A stretch of DNA of 17,265 nucleotides from Ramicandelaber brevisporus (Eukaryota > Kickxellomycota > Ramicandelaberales > Ramicandelaberaceae): positions 1 to 17,265 of the forward strand of contig MU603165.1 in the NCBI GenBank assembly GCA_025201865.1, read 5' to 3'. How positions within the stretch are numbered: position 1 is the stretch's first letter; each line of letters begins with the position of its first letter. The translations under genes were made by a program, and so were the position numbers. The notes below the pieces were generated by a model that was not told the origin of the DNA, searched no databases, and saw only the letters and a list, made by a program, of their open reading frames with translations. This document shows, piece after piece, positions 9,801-17,265 of the stretch.

Positions 9801-12236
9801 ATGGCATCAGCACTGTCAGGTCTAGTCAAATCGACGCTGTCCTGGACGATCGGCGGACAGGACGGCTCAGCAGCCTTCCCGTACAAAGTTGGCGAATCTC
9901 TCGACAAGCAGCTGCCGGAAGGCTCAGTGTGGACGCTGAAGAATGGCACAAAGAACGACGCAGATCACACGGCTGTCACGATACTTGAGTTTAGCAAGGC
10001 AAAGACTGTTGGATTGACGCCGTTGGCTCGGAATGCATTCAAGAGGCTGCGCACAATTAGAATTCCGGATGCACTTCGATGCTTGGATTCATCAGAGACT
10101 GATTCATCGCTATTGATTGCGACTGACTCTGTTGTGCCACTGGCTACTGCGCTGGAGAATATGGACTCTAATACTGAAAATGCAAATTCGAACATTGATA
10201 TGAAGCTGCTTGGATTGTACAAGGTGGCTGGAGTGATTCGATTTCTGAATGAAGATGCAAAGCTTGTCCATGGAAACATCAGATGCGAATCAATCTATGT
10301 GACAACTTCAGGCGAGTGGAAACTAGGAGGATTTGAACTAATCTCATCTCTGAGCAGCGAGTCTGATGATGACTGTCCACTGTCCAAATACACCAGCTTA
10401 ATTCCAAGCTATGGAGGGATTGCAGCACCAGAACAGGATAAAAGCGTATGGACAAGCATCAAGAATGGGCCAATTGGAGCGATTGATTCGTGGCAGCTTG
10501 GATGTCTAATTTATCGCATATTCAATGGCGAGTATTCAACACGCGATGAACTGCTCAAAAGAGGTAAGATTCCATCGTCAATCTTCCCGGCTTATAAGAA
10601 GTTATTGGCTTCAGATGCCAAGTCAAGAATGAGCGTGGGCGAATTTATATCATTGGGCTCAATGAATACCAGTGCTAACAGTAGCAATGGCGGAGGATAC
10701 TTTAATGGAGATTTTATTCGTACAACTATATTTTTGGAGAATATAGCCATTAAAGATCAAAGTGAAAAGATTCAGTTTTTGAGCAACTTGGATAATAAGA
10801 TTGAGAATTTGCCAGGTGAATTTTGCAAGTACAAAATATTACCAGAGCTATTGCGTAGTTTAGAGTATGGAGCTGGCGGTCCAAGAGTATTAAGCTCTAT
10901 AATTAAAATTGGTAAATTGCTATCTGATGCCGAATACTCGGAGAAGATCTCGCCTACAATCATTAGAATGTTTTCATCAAGCGACAGACAGTTGAGATTG
11001 GCTTTACTGGAGAATCTATCCATCTTTATTCCTCATTTGAATAATAACATAATCAGCGAGTCAATCCTGCCTCATTTAATAAGCGGGTTCACAGATGGTG
11101 CACCAGCTATAAGAGAGCGCACCGTAAAGAGCATGCTGACCATTGCACCAAAGCTTAGCCAAAAGCAACTCTCCAGCTCAGTATTACCTCCACTCTCAAA
11201 CGTCACTAGAGTCGATCCAGAGCCAGGAATTCGTGCAAATGGAATAATATGCTTGGGTAAGCTAAGTGGATTGTTGAATGAAAGTCAGCATGCAGAGATA
11301 CTGGCACCTTCATTTGTACGCGCATTGCGTGATCCAGTCAACACTTGTCGTAATGCCGCATTATTGGCCATTGCAGCCACAGTTGAGCAGTATCCAATTG
11401 CTGATGTTGTGTCCAAGCTGCTCCCTGCTGTCAGTACTAGCGGAACCCCTCTAGATGGTGACCGTTTGGTTAGAAATTCAGCAATAAAGGCACTAAAGTC
11501 ACTCTTGTCTCGAATTGAAAAGAATTCAGCTGATATGGAGAATGCCAGCGATGTTGCATCTCCTAATGAGACAGAATCTCCTAGTAATACTATCAATAAC
11601 GCAGATGGCTGGACTGGATGGGCCGCTTCATCAGTGTCTACTCTGTCGTCTCTAAAGAAGCATATTCCATTCGAAGTTGGTTCAGTCTTATCAAAGTCAT
11701 CTCAGCAATCACCGCCACAGCAACTATTGAAACCAGAAACACCATCAACGCAATCACAGGCACAGGCACAGGCACAGGCACAAGCACAGACAACGACACA
11801 GACAATGGCACAGCCGCAAACGCAGCAGAGTGACAGATCAATTGGCACTGTACCGTTATCATCATCTCGCACGTCCTCTCCAGCCAACGCCATTAACAGC
11901 ATTAGCAGTTCATCAAAGGGTATGATGAGTCTTAATAGAGAAAAGCAGCCATTAGCAGCCAGTATCAGATCATTTGAACCAGTGGAGTCGTCAAATAACG
12001 ATGGCTGGGACGCTGACATGGGAGATGGATGGGATGATCCTCCTTCTATTTCTACATCTTCGATGGCAACAGCGGCAGCTACAGCGGCAACAGCAACGAA
12101 ACAATCGCCCACCGTGTCAACAAATAGACAAATCGGCTCTACATCTTCCGCAGCTGCCCAGCGTATTGCTAAATTAAGAGAAAAGCGCAAGGCTGCTACC
12201 GGTGGCTCAGCTACACTTGGCGCTCGCTCTAATTAG
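9801..12236 (+). CDS. SCY1-like (SCYL1/Cex1 family) pseudokinase with HEAT repeats
   Basis: The 811-residue product matches the SCYL1/Cex1 family in layout and length (human SCYL1 is about 808). Residues 1-290 are a protein-kinase fold without catalytic residues. The invariant lysine region reads HTAVTILEF, the HRD position is HGN (157-159), and the DFG position is GGF (176-178, in GEWKLGGFEL). AAPEQD and DSWQLGCLIYRIFNG are retained structural motifs. Residues about 320-580 are HEAT repeats (for example LPHLISGFTDGAPAIRERTV and APSFVRALRDPVNTCRNA). The tail is disordered, with WTGW, an 11-residue QA repeat at 653, a DGWDADMGDGWDD motif at 734 and a basic helix (RIAKLREKRK) near the end. Family members work at the Golgi with COPI and, in yeast, take tRNAs from the nuclear pore; which applies here is unknown. 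The ATG has A at -3 and G at +4. No C-terminal RKxx COPI motif is visible (it ends GARSN). No intron. Confidence 0.93.
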   Translation: MASALSGLVKSTLSWTIGGQDGSAAFPYKVGESLDKQLPEGSVWTLKNGTKNDADHTAVTILEFSKAKTVGLTPLARNAFKRLRTIRIPDALRCLDSSETDSSLLIATDSVVPLATALENMDSNTENANSNIDMKLLGLYKVAGVIRFLNEDAKLVHGNIRCESIYVTTSGEWKLGGFELISSLSSESDDDCPLSKYTSLIPSYGGIAAPEQDKSVWTSIKNGPIGAIDSWQLGCLIYRIFNGEYSTRDELLKRGKIPSSIFPAYKKLLASDAKSRMSVGEFISLGSMNTSANSSNGGGYFNGDFIRTTIFLENIAIKDQSEKIQFLSNLDNKIENLPGEFCKYKILPELLRSLEYGAGGPRVLSSIIKIGKLLSDAEYSEKISPTIIRMFSSSDRQLRLALLENLSIFIPHLNNNIISESILPHLISGFTDGAPAIRERTVKSMLTIAPKLSQKQLSSSVLPPLSNVTRVDPEPGIRANGIICLGKLSGLLNESQHAEILAPSFVRALRDPVNTCRNAALLAIAATVEQYPIADVVSKLLPAVSTSGTPLDGDRLVRNSAIKALKSLLSRIEKNSADMENASDVASPNETESPSNTINNADGWTGWAASSVSTLSSLKKHIPFEVGSVLSKSSQQSPPQQLLKPETPSTQSQAQAQAQAQAQTTTQTMAQPQTQQSDRSIGTVPLSSSRTSSPANAINSISSSSKGMMSLNREKQPLAASIRSFEPVESSNNDGWDADMGDGWDDPPSISTSSMATAAATAATATKQSPTVSTNRQIGSTSSAAAQRIAKLREKRKAATGGSATLGARSN
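11757..11789 (+). repeat. (CAGGCA)n coding repeat
   Basis: A hexamer repeat encodes eleven alternating Gln and Ala residues (653-663) in the disordered tail of the SCY1-like protein. It is imperfect at one CAA codon. Confidence 0.9.
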
Positions 12237-12460
12237 CCTATATATTTATCACTTTTATCTGTTAATCAGTTGAATACTTGCTTCTTGTCTTTTCCTCCTC
12301 ACTTGTCATTGTCCATCATTCGTCATCAGTTTCTCTATCTGAGCAACTGAGCAACTGAGCAATGTGCACTTCGCTTTGTTCTTCGTTTTGTTCTTCGTTT
12401 TGTTTTTGTTTTTGTTTTTTTGGAATTATTTGACAAGCACAGCTGCTCAACCGAAGTTTG
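12237..12460. other. Tandem spacer: SCY1-like 3' flank and ATG27 promoter/leader
   Basis: This 224-nt spacer separates two plus-strand genes. It contains TATATATTTATC just after the SCY1-like stop (a possible 3'-end signal), three copies of a GAGCAACT-like unit (about 12341-12361), and a T-rich TTGTTCTTCG/TTTTTG tract (about 12376-12421). An ATG at 12362 opens a 23-codon frame that ends at TGA 12431-12433, 27 nt before the ATG27 start codon, so it is a candidate upstream ORF if the transcript starts before it. Confidence 0.6.
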
Positions 12461-13486
12461 ATGAAGATGACGTTTGCATCAGGACGTACTGCTGCCAGAT
12501 GGAGCAGTACAGCAGCTGTTGCTGTTGTTACTGGACTGCTGGTGCTGGCTGTGATGTGCAGTACAGGCAGCGCAGCTGACACGTACGACTGCAGCAGAGT
12601 AGTAGTCGGCAGCTACCAGTATAATCTCAGTTTGGCTTCTCCGCATAATGGCGACAGGCACATTGTAAGGAATTCATCAACTTGGCCAACTTGGACTCTG
12701 TCTGACATTTCAGTCAACTTGTGCCATCCATTGAGCCACGACGTGTCTGTACCCGATGAGGATCAGTGTTTATCGGCAAACCACCCAATGGTTTGCATGA
12801 TAGATACCAACTACAAGCACGGCCAGCCGAGAGTAGTTCGCGTTAGGCAGTTTGCAGGTATGAATAGTAACTCTCGCACTATTCCTCACGTTAGATTGGA
12901 ATCCTCATCGTCGACAAACGATGGCTCATCTGCTCTATTATGGACTCTGGAATCAACTGAATCGAAAGAGAATGACAGTCATCGACATGCCGAGATTAAA
13001 CTTGAATGTGACCACGCTGCCTCGGCTGACACTTCTCCATATCTAATCAAGTTGGATGAATCTACGGGCATACTGTATCTTGGCTGGAGAACGTCCGCTG
13101 CTTGTGGTAAACGTGTCCATTCGCCTTCTGAGCCATCTCCTCCATCAGACAGTGATAAAGATAGTGATAAAGACAAGAACAAGGACAAGGATAAGCAACA
13201 ACCACAACAACCAAAACAGCCACCGCCACAAGAGGAAGAAGTAAAGACGAGCGGAGGACTCTTTGGGTGGCTGGTGACACTAATATCGATAGTGGCATTT
13301 ATATATATTGGCGTCGGTATAAGCTTCAATTACATTATTGAGAAGCGCCGTGGATGGGATACTATTCCAAACCGGGAGTTTTGGAGAGAGATGCCTTATC
13401 TAACAATGGACTTTGTTAGACATTTGTGGCAGTCATTCAACGGCCGAGCTTCTTCGAACACTAACTCTGGCTACTCTCCATTGTAA
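12461..13486 (+). CDS. ATG27: Atg27-like type I membrane protein (MRH domain)
   Basis: The 341-residue product has the architecture of fungal Atg27, a Golgi/endosome/vacuole membrane protein needed for efficient autophagy through Atg9 trafficking. A signal peptide (hydrophobic stretch about 18-33, likely cut after STGSA) is followed by a lumenal mannose-6-phosphate-receptor-like region. Its six spaced cysteines (in YDCSRV, NLCHPL, DQCLS, MVCMI, LECDH and AACGKR) fit the family's disulfide pattern. A charged low-complexity linker (SDKDSDKDKNKDKDK, then PQQPKQPPPQEEE) leads to one transmembrane helix at about 267-289. The cytosolic tail contains RRGWDTIPNREFWREMP and ends in YSPL, a YxxPhi sorting signal at the extreme C-terminus like the YSAV end of yeast Atg27. 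I start at the ATG at 12461; the codon before it is TTG and a second ATG follows two codons later. The main alternative is another MRH-domain sorting receptor. Confidence 0.85.
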   Translation: MKMTFASGRTAARWSSTAAVAVVTGLLVLAVMCSTGSAADTYDCSRVVVGSYQYNLSLASPHNGDRHIVRNSSTWPTWTLSDISVNLCHPLSHDVSVPDEDQCLSANHPMVCMIDTNYKHGQPRVVRVRQFAGMNSNSRTIPHVRLESSSSTNDGSSALLWTLESTESKENDSHRHAEIKLECDHAASADTSPYLIKLDESTGILYLGWRTSAACGKRVHSPSEPSPPSDSDKDSDKDKNKDKDKQQPQQPKQPPPQEEEVKTSGGLFGWLVTLISIVAFIYIGVGISFNYIIEKRRGWDTIPNREFWREMPYLTMDFVRHLWQSFNGRASSNTNSGYSPL

Positions 13487-13686
13487 ACTTAACTTAACTT
13501 GACTTAACCTATACAACTAACTATAGTAAACGCAAACGACATTCTTTTTTTCAATTCCAAAGTATAAAAAAAAACAAGTTGATGAATAGAGAGGAGGGGA
13601 GCAGTAGTAATAGTAGTAAACGAAAGAGGGAAAGGATACAAATGATGTGTAATGATTATAAGTGGTGATAACTAGTACGAGGCTAA
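13487..13686. other. Convergent 3' spacer between ATG27 and NOG2
   Basis: Two genes end into this 200-nt AT-rich spacer from opposite sides, so it must contain both polyadenylation sites. Near the ATG27 stop there is an imperfect ACTTA pentamer repeat (about 13487-13508). An A9 homopolymer preceded by TATA lies at about 13566-13574. No gene was recognised. Confidence 0.55.
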
Positions 13687-16319
13687 TTATGACCTTTTGG
13701 TGCTCCATTTGGAAGCAGACTTTTGTAATCTCTTTTCACGCTGTGCTGGATCAAGAGGAGTAACTCTGCTGCGGTTACGGTTCTTGACGTTGGCTGTTGG
13801 ATAATAGTGGACTCCAACCTTGCGCTTGTTGGTCGTCATGCGAGCAGCCTTCTTGGTTGATGAAGAGGCATCACCATTGTCACCATCATCACTGTCGTTG
13901 CTAGCACTGTCTTCATCATCTTCGCTATCAGAGCGATCGTCAGCCTTGGCAGCAACTCTCCGCTTCTTGCTGGGTGATGGCTGTGCGGTAGATTCCTCGC
14001 CAACGACATTGGCAAACACTTCATCCCAATCTGGCTCATCACCGTTGGCTGCAGCAGCGTTGGTCTTCTTGCCCTTTAGCTTCTTGGCCTTGTTGCTTGA
14101 CTTGGTGGCATCGTCAGCGTCCTTTTCATTATCATCATCGTCGTCACCAGACTCACCATCATCGTCATCGCCATCATCCTCTGGCTCACTGTCCCGATGA
14201 TCATCAATCGGCAGGAACTCCGTGGTGACAACAATCTTGCTGAACTTCTGGTCAACTCCAATGCGTCCAGAAACTTCATCCTCGTCACCTGAACCAAACT
14301 CGGCGTCATCCTCCTCAGCATTGTCGGCATGGCTTTCATTGACATCCTTGGTCTCAGCAACAGCAACAGCGTCATCAGAGTCAGCTGAAGAGGTGAGTGC
14401 GGCGGATGACTTGACGGGACCAGCGCCTGGAACAAACTCAATGTTAGAGCCGGGTGGGGGAGTGTAGTAAGGAATCTTGCCACGGAGCCAGTCGTTGAGA
14501 ACCATCTTTGCGACTGAGCCAACATCTGGCTCACCGCCCTTGAGCAGCTTACCGTAGCTCTTTGCAATCTCACTGAGGAACTCAATGTGATCGTTATCCC
14601 ACTTGTCGACGTTATATGTACGACGGAGATACTCGGGACGAGTACGGCGCAGAATCTCAGCAACGTGATCCTCCGGTGTCTTGATGTTCTCCACACGCAC
14701 AACACCCTTCAGCACAATGTCGGTCTCGGTGTCTTCAGGGCCAGGATGGACAATGCCAGGGCAGTCAATGAGGAAGATGCGGCGCATCAACGTAATGTAC
14801 TGCCACACCTTGGTCTCGCCGGGGATTGGCGCAACGTTGCACACCTTCTTGCGACGCAGAGTGTTGATGATTGAGCTCTTGCCTGTGTTTGGATATCCAA
14901 TGAACCCAACGCTGATTTGCTTGCGATCAGAGTGCAACTTGGAGAATTGGCGCAGCAGCTGAATCAGCGATCCTTTGCCAAATGAATTGTTGATGGATGC
15001 ATGGAAGGCCAGTGTTGGACGCTCCTTGGAGAGATGCTTGACCCAGCGGCTCTGTTAGTCATGGCAAAGCAGTACAGTACAGTGTATAGTATAGTAGTGA
15101 TTACAAGAAATGTCAGTGAGAACAATTCATTAGACAGAGCAACACAAGTCAAATCCACTCGGGTTCGGTGAGAACGGAGAGGATGTATGTCTGGAAACTA
15201 TGAGTGGCAGGTACCAATAACCCCCGAGCCACTCTACTCAATTGCAGACGTTACAACATGCGGGTCCACAAACTGGTCAGAAGACCACGGCACCTGCAGA
15301 CTCAAAACGAGCCGCAAGTACACAGTGGATAAAGTGCACACTGATTGATATCCCGCGACTGTAACAGACCGTGCACACAAAGGAACACTCGATCCGATTG
15401 AAAAACTGGAAAGGCCCTGACATAGTTGCGGGAAACAGGAATAACTCAAGCACAAGAGAACAAATGGTCAGCAAGTATAATATATATATGCAGTCAAGCA
15501 AACAAATCAATCAAAACATACCGTTACCCAGGTGGGAACAAGATCAACCTTGTTCAATACATAGATCAGATGCTTGTGTGGAGCCTCCTTCTGCAAATAA
15601 GTCTCAACATTGCGGCAGCGGGTGCCAATGGGATCACGAGCGTCCAGCACGTGGATGACGACATCAGACGAGTCAATGACCTTGTACAGCTCATTCCAGA
15701 TACGGCGCGATTGGCCAGCCATCATGATGATGTCCCTGTTGTCCTCGAGATAGTCAACCACCTGGTTAACAAGGAGACCGCCGTCCTTGGCCTCATCATA
15801 ACCATCGACTGATTTTTCGGCCTGATTCAGCATGTCCTCAACCGATCCAGCGGCTAACCTTGGACGCTTGCGCTGTGCCTTTGGACCAAAAGTGGACGAG
15901 AACGTCTCCGTCTCGAGAATGGGCACGCGAGAGGCATTGGCGTTGGATGGCGCCTTGAGCAGACTCATGGGCAGCTTGGACTGATGCAGCAACACACGGT
16001 ATGGGTCTTTGGCAACTTCGCCCATTTCTGTCCTGAAATGGTCAAGCACCTTCTGGCCAATGACTCGAGTGTTGCCGAACCACCTGCGGTTTGGATCTAT
16101 GCGACCAACCGGCGCCTCTTTGCTCTGGAACACTGCTTCCTTGATAATCTTGCCATCCTTGTTGCGAACAGCACGGCCACCAGTGAGCATCTTGAGCCGC
16201 TCCACTCCCTTGCGATCACGGTAGAAGTTCTCGCCCTTGAGACGCAGATTGCCTGGCACACCGCCATTCTCTGCCTTTTCACGAGAGCGCCGCTGAGATT
16301 CCTTTTTGAAGACTCCCAT
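13687..16319 (-). CDS. NOG2: Nog2/Gnl2 nucleolar GTPase, two exons (16319..15522, 15051..13687)
   Basis: This circularly permuted GTPase acts in late nuclear pre-60S ribosome maturation. It starts at ATG 16319 ([12 protein letters not shown] at -3 and G at +4), matching the family N-terminus; the open frame upstream begins at a TTG in leader sequence. Exon 1 (266 codons) carries the NGP1NT domain ([21 protein letters not shown]), [15 protein letters not shown] and the G4 motif NKVD at 256-259. Exon 2 (454 codons plus TAA) begins [19 protein letters not shown]. It carries [18 protein letters not shown]1 GYPNTGKS at 318-325, G2 GETK near 344 and G3 DCPG at 362-365. The G4-before-G1 order is the hallmark of the family. 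The splice join gives VPTWVT-SRWV, the conserved family sequence, in phase 0. The C-terminus is acidic (Asp/Glu runs) with basic nuclear-localisation-like patches (KKLKGKK, KKRR) and the conserved NVKNRNR. Length is 720 residues, near human GNL2 (about 731) and longer than yeast Nog2 (486). Confidence 0.95.
15052..15521 (-). other. NOG2 intron (470 nt, phase 0)
   Basis: The donor is GTATGT (15521-15516) and the acceptor is TAACAG ending at 15052. Candidate CTRAY branch sites are CTGAC at 15116-15112 (about 61 nt from the acceptor) and CTAAT at 15133-15129. Removal joins two halves of an unbroken Nog2 protein between the G4 and G1 motifs. At 470 nt it is long, and it is the only intron recognised among the intact genes of this window. 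Most of its length is accounted for by the snoRNA-like element it contains. Confidence 0.93.
15181..15434 (-). ncRNA. Candidate intronic H/ACA snoRNA, snR191/U19-like, guiding two helix 69 pseudouridines
   Basis: On the NOG2 sense strand two H/ACA-type hairpins can be drawn. The 5' hairpin has lower stem CCCGC (15432-15428) with GCGGG (15356-15352) and upper stem GGGCC (15417-15413) with GGUCU (15370-15366). Its left guide is UGUCA (15422-15418) and its right guide GUUAC (15365-15361); box H, AUAUCA (15351-15346), lies 14 nt below the pocket. The 3' hairpin has lower stem GUCUG (15249-15245) with CAGAC (15193-15189) and upper stem GAGUGGC (15234-15228) with GCCACUC (15208-15202). Its guides are GAGU (15239-15236) and UAGUU (15200-15196); ACA (15186-15184) is 14 nt below the pocket and three bases from the proposed end. 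The guides pair 5+4 bp on each side of the yeast 25S U2258 and U2260 positions, the known snR191 targets. A linker of about 95 nt lies between box H and the 3' hairpin and can itself fold (GGUC-UUCU-GACC). Total length of about 254 nt is near yeast snR191 (274). Exact ends are not known. Confidence 0.75.
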
Positions 16320-16679
16320 TTTGTTGTTATGGGCAGCAGCTTTTTTTTTAATGTAGATGTATGTATGTAAGAGAGTGTAAGAGTGTGTGTAGATAGAGAA
16401 GAGGAAGGAAGACAACCGAGCAAACGAACAAAGCTGTACAAAAACAAAAACCGCTGTCTTTCTTTCTTTCTTTCGATCTCGGCCGCTATGTACAAACCCC
16501 CAACCAAAAATGAAGCCAAAAGGTTCAAGTCCAAATGGTTTTAGTAGACACTTTCATTTCAATTCAGCGAAATGCTCAGTTCCTCCACAATTGGCTGTGC
16601 AGAGTCTCCCTCCCCAAAACATACCTCCGATACCGGCTGAGCACACATTGATGCACACCGCCCTGGTTCATTTATCGAG
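16320..16679. other. NOG2 promoter/leader region
   Basis: This 360-nt stretch lies upstream of NOG2 and downstream of the homeodomain relic. On the plus strand it has a T9 run (about 16341-16349), a GTGTAAGAGTGTGTG stretch and a (TTTC)4 tract near 16457-16474. Both the NOG2 promoter and its 5' leader should be here. No TATA box or further gene was recognised with confidence. Confidence 0.5.
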
Positions 16680-17265
16680 TCAGAATGACAGATTGATTAG
16701 GATCATATCTTCATTGTAGTTGTCGAACCAGCTCTTGATTCGCTCGATCCGTTGTTCCACATCGCCGGTCTTGGCTTGCAGCCCAAGCTACTTAACAAGC
16801 ACAGCAGCCCTGGACGGAATGCATATAGAGTTCTCTAAGAAGGCTGTGCGCAGCTTCGCAAGCTCCGAGTCCGTAAAATTAGACTTTCTGCCACGTTTCT
16901 TCTTTGCATCAGTTGCCGATGCATCCATGGATTCGGACACATCGACGGCTGCATCTGAGGATGTTGTTGCGGAGGACTTGGCGAGCTTGATTCATATCTT
17001 CCATGTGCAATCTCTTGATACTACGGATAATCTCAACTGGTCGCTGCATTGTACGAAACACCTGAGACATCATCGACACACTTTGGATATGCCGTCGGCA
17101 CACTCGGGATATGCAGCGCTGGTGCTGGCCACCTACTGCAAGCGGAATTGAATCGTCCTGCTCGAGGTCGATGTGGCCGGACTCAGTTGAGGCTGTTGCA
17201 GTGCTGATGTTTCTGTTGCTGTTGCTGTCACTGTCGCTGTCACTGTCGCCATCGTTGTTGTTGTT
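16680..17265 (-). pseudogene. Degenerate homeodomain gene fragment, 5' part off the window edge
   Basis: On the minus strand, the frame from about 16974 gives an acidic/Ser-rich stretch, a basic arm KKKRGRKSN (from 16904), then FTDSELAKLRTAFLENS and PSRAAVLVK. TAG follows at 16790-16788, and the same frame continues LGLQAKTGDVEQRIERIK and SWFDNYNED to a TGA at 16680. The spacing of F8, L16 and F20 and the WFxN of the recognition helix are those of a homeodomain, with about nine extra residues before helix 3 and Asn in place of the usual Arg53. The stop falls inside helix 2. Upstream, a different frame is open from the window edge to 16912; it begins NNNNDGDSDSDSDS and contains VEIIRSIKRLHMEDMN. 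At least one frame change is therefore needed to connect it to the homeodomain. TAG ends the intact SCY1-like gene, so it is not a sense codon here. An intron explanation looks poor because no intron-sized GT-AG span removes the stop. A sequencing error is possible but the long neighbouring frames are clean. Confidence 0.6.
17219..17265 (-). repeat. GACAGY/AAC simple repeat
   Basis: On the minus strand AAC repeats are followed by GACAGT/GACAGC repeats, encoding Asn and then Asp-Ser runs at the upstream end of the broken homeodomain gene. It runs to the window edge, so its full length is unknown. Confidence 0.8.

Noticed and set aside
11638-12190. Antisense frames over the SCY1-like C-terminal region
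   Set aside because: Their Cys/Ala and Val/Pro repeats are mirror readings of the QA repeat, and the sense protein is a clear family member.
5760-13486. Arrestin, SCY1-like and ATG27 genes as a trafficking gene cluster
   Set aside because: All three are in trafficking families, but they differ in orientation and have separate promoters. Nothing in the sequence suggests co-regulation, so adjacency alone is not evidence.
14076-14705. 209-codon frame overlapping NOG2
   Set aside because: It is a shifted-frame shadow of the acidic, low-complexity C-terminal half of NOG2.
15507-16415. Two separate genes in place of NOG2 (frames 16415-15507 and 14937-13687)
   Set aside because: Both starts are TTG codons. 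The two frames carry complementary halves of one Nog2 protein, and GTATGT/CAG splice signals join them in phase at a conserved sequence.
16519-16529. GGTTCAAGTCC resembling a tRNA B box
   Set aside because: The flanking bases do not form a T stem, and no acceptor, D or anticodon arm could be drawn around it.
16720-17151. 143-codon plus-strand frame at the right edge
   Set aside because: It is antisense to the homeodomain-like sequence on the minus strand, starts at a non-ATG codon and resembles no family.

Overview
The window looks like nuclear DNA from a fungus. It holds long, mostly intron-free genes separated by short, low-complexity spacers. One gene is a recognisable Atg27, an autophagy protein found mainly in fungi. 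Simple-sequence repeats occur both inside proteins (polyQ, QA, KD runs) and in the spacers. An early-diverging or zygomycete-type lineage is my impression, but nothing in the sequence proves it.

Layout from left to right. (1) A full-length ABCC/MRP-type ABC transporter on the minus strand (389-4765), with about 390 bases of 3' flank to its left and about 1 kb of CT-rich, microsatellite-bearing leader and spacer upstream. (2) An alpha-arrestin on the minus strand (5760-8795), with a long disordered tail carrying a 27-residue polyQ run and two PPxY motifs. (3) A 1 kb divergent spacer. (4) A SCY1-like/Cex1-type pseudokinase with HEAT repeats on the plus strand (9801-12236), followed in tandem by (5) an Atg27-like type I membrane protein (12461-13486). 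(6) Convergent to these, the ribosome-biogenesis GTPase Nog2/Gnl2 on the minus strand. It has two exons (16319-15522 and 15051-13687) joined across a 470-nt intron, the only intron recognised in the window. (7) At the right edge, a broken homeodomain gene on the minus strand (about 17265-16680), with an in-frame stop and frame changes.

The most notable feature is inside the NOG2 intron. Between about 15434 and 15181 on the minus strand the sequence has the layout of a two-hairpin H/ACA snoRNA, with H box AUAUCA and an ACA three bases from the end. Both guide pockets lie 14 nt upstream of their box and are complementary to the sequences flanking the two adjacent pseudouridines of helix 69 in the large rRNA. 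In Saccharomyces cerevisiae the intron of NOG2 hosts snR191, which guides exactly these two sites. I therefore read it as a divergent snR191/U19 homolog kept in the same host gene.

The arrestin, SCY1-like protein and Atg27 all belong to membrane-trafficking families (ubiquitin-ligase recruitment, Golgi/COPI or tRNA handling, and Atg9/Golgi-vacuole traffic). They are separately promoted eukaryotic genes and I see no evidence of a functional cluster. The NOG2 GTPase and its intronic RNA both serve large-subunit ribosome maturation, so that link is likely to be real.
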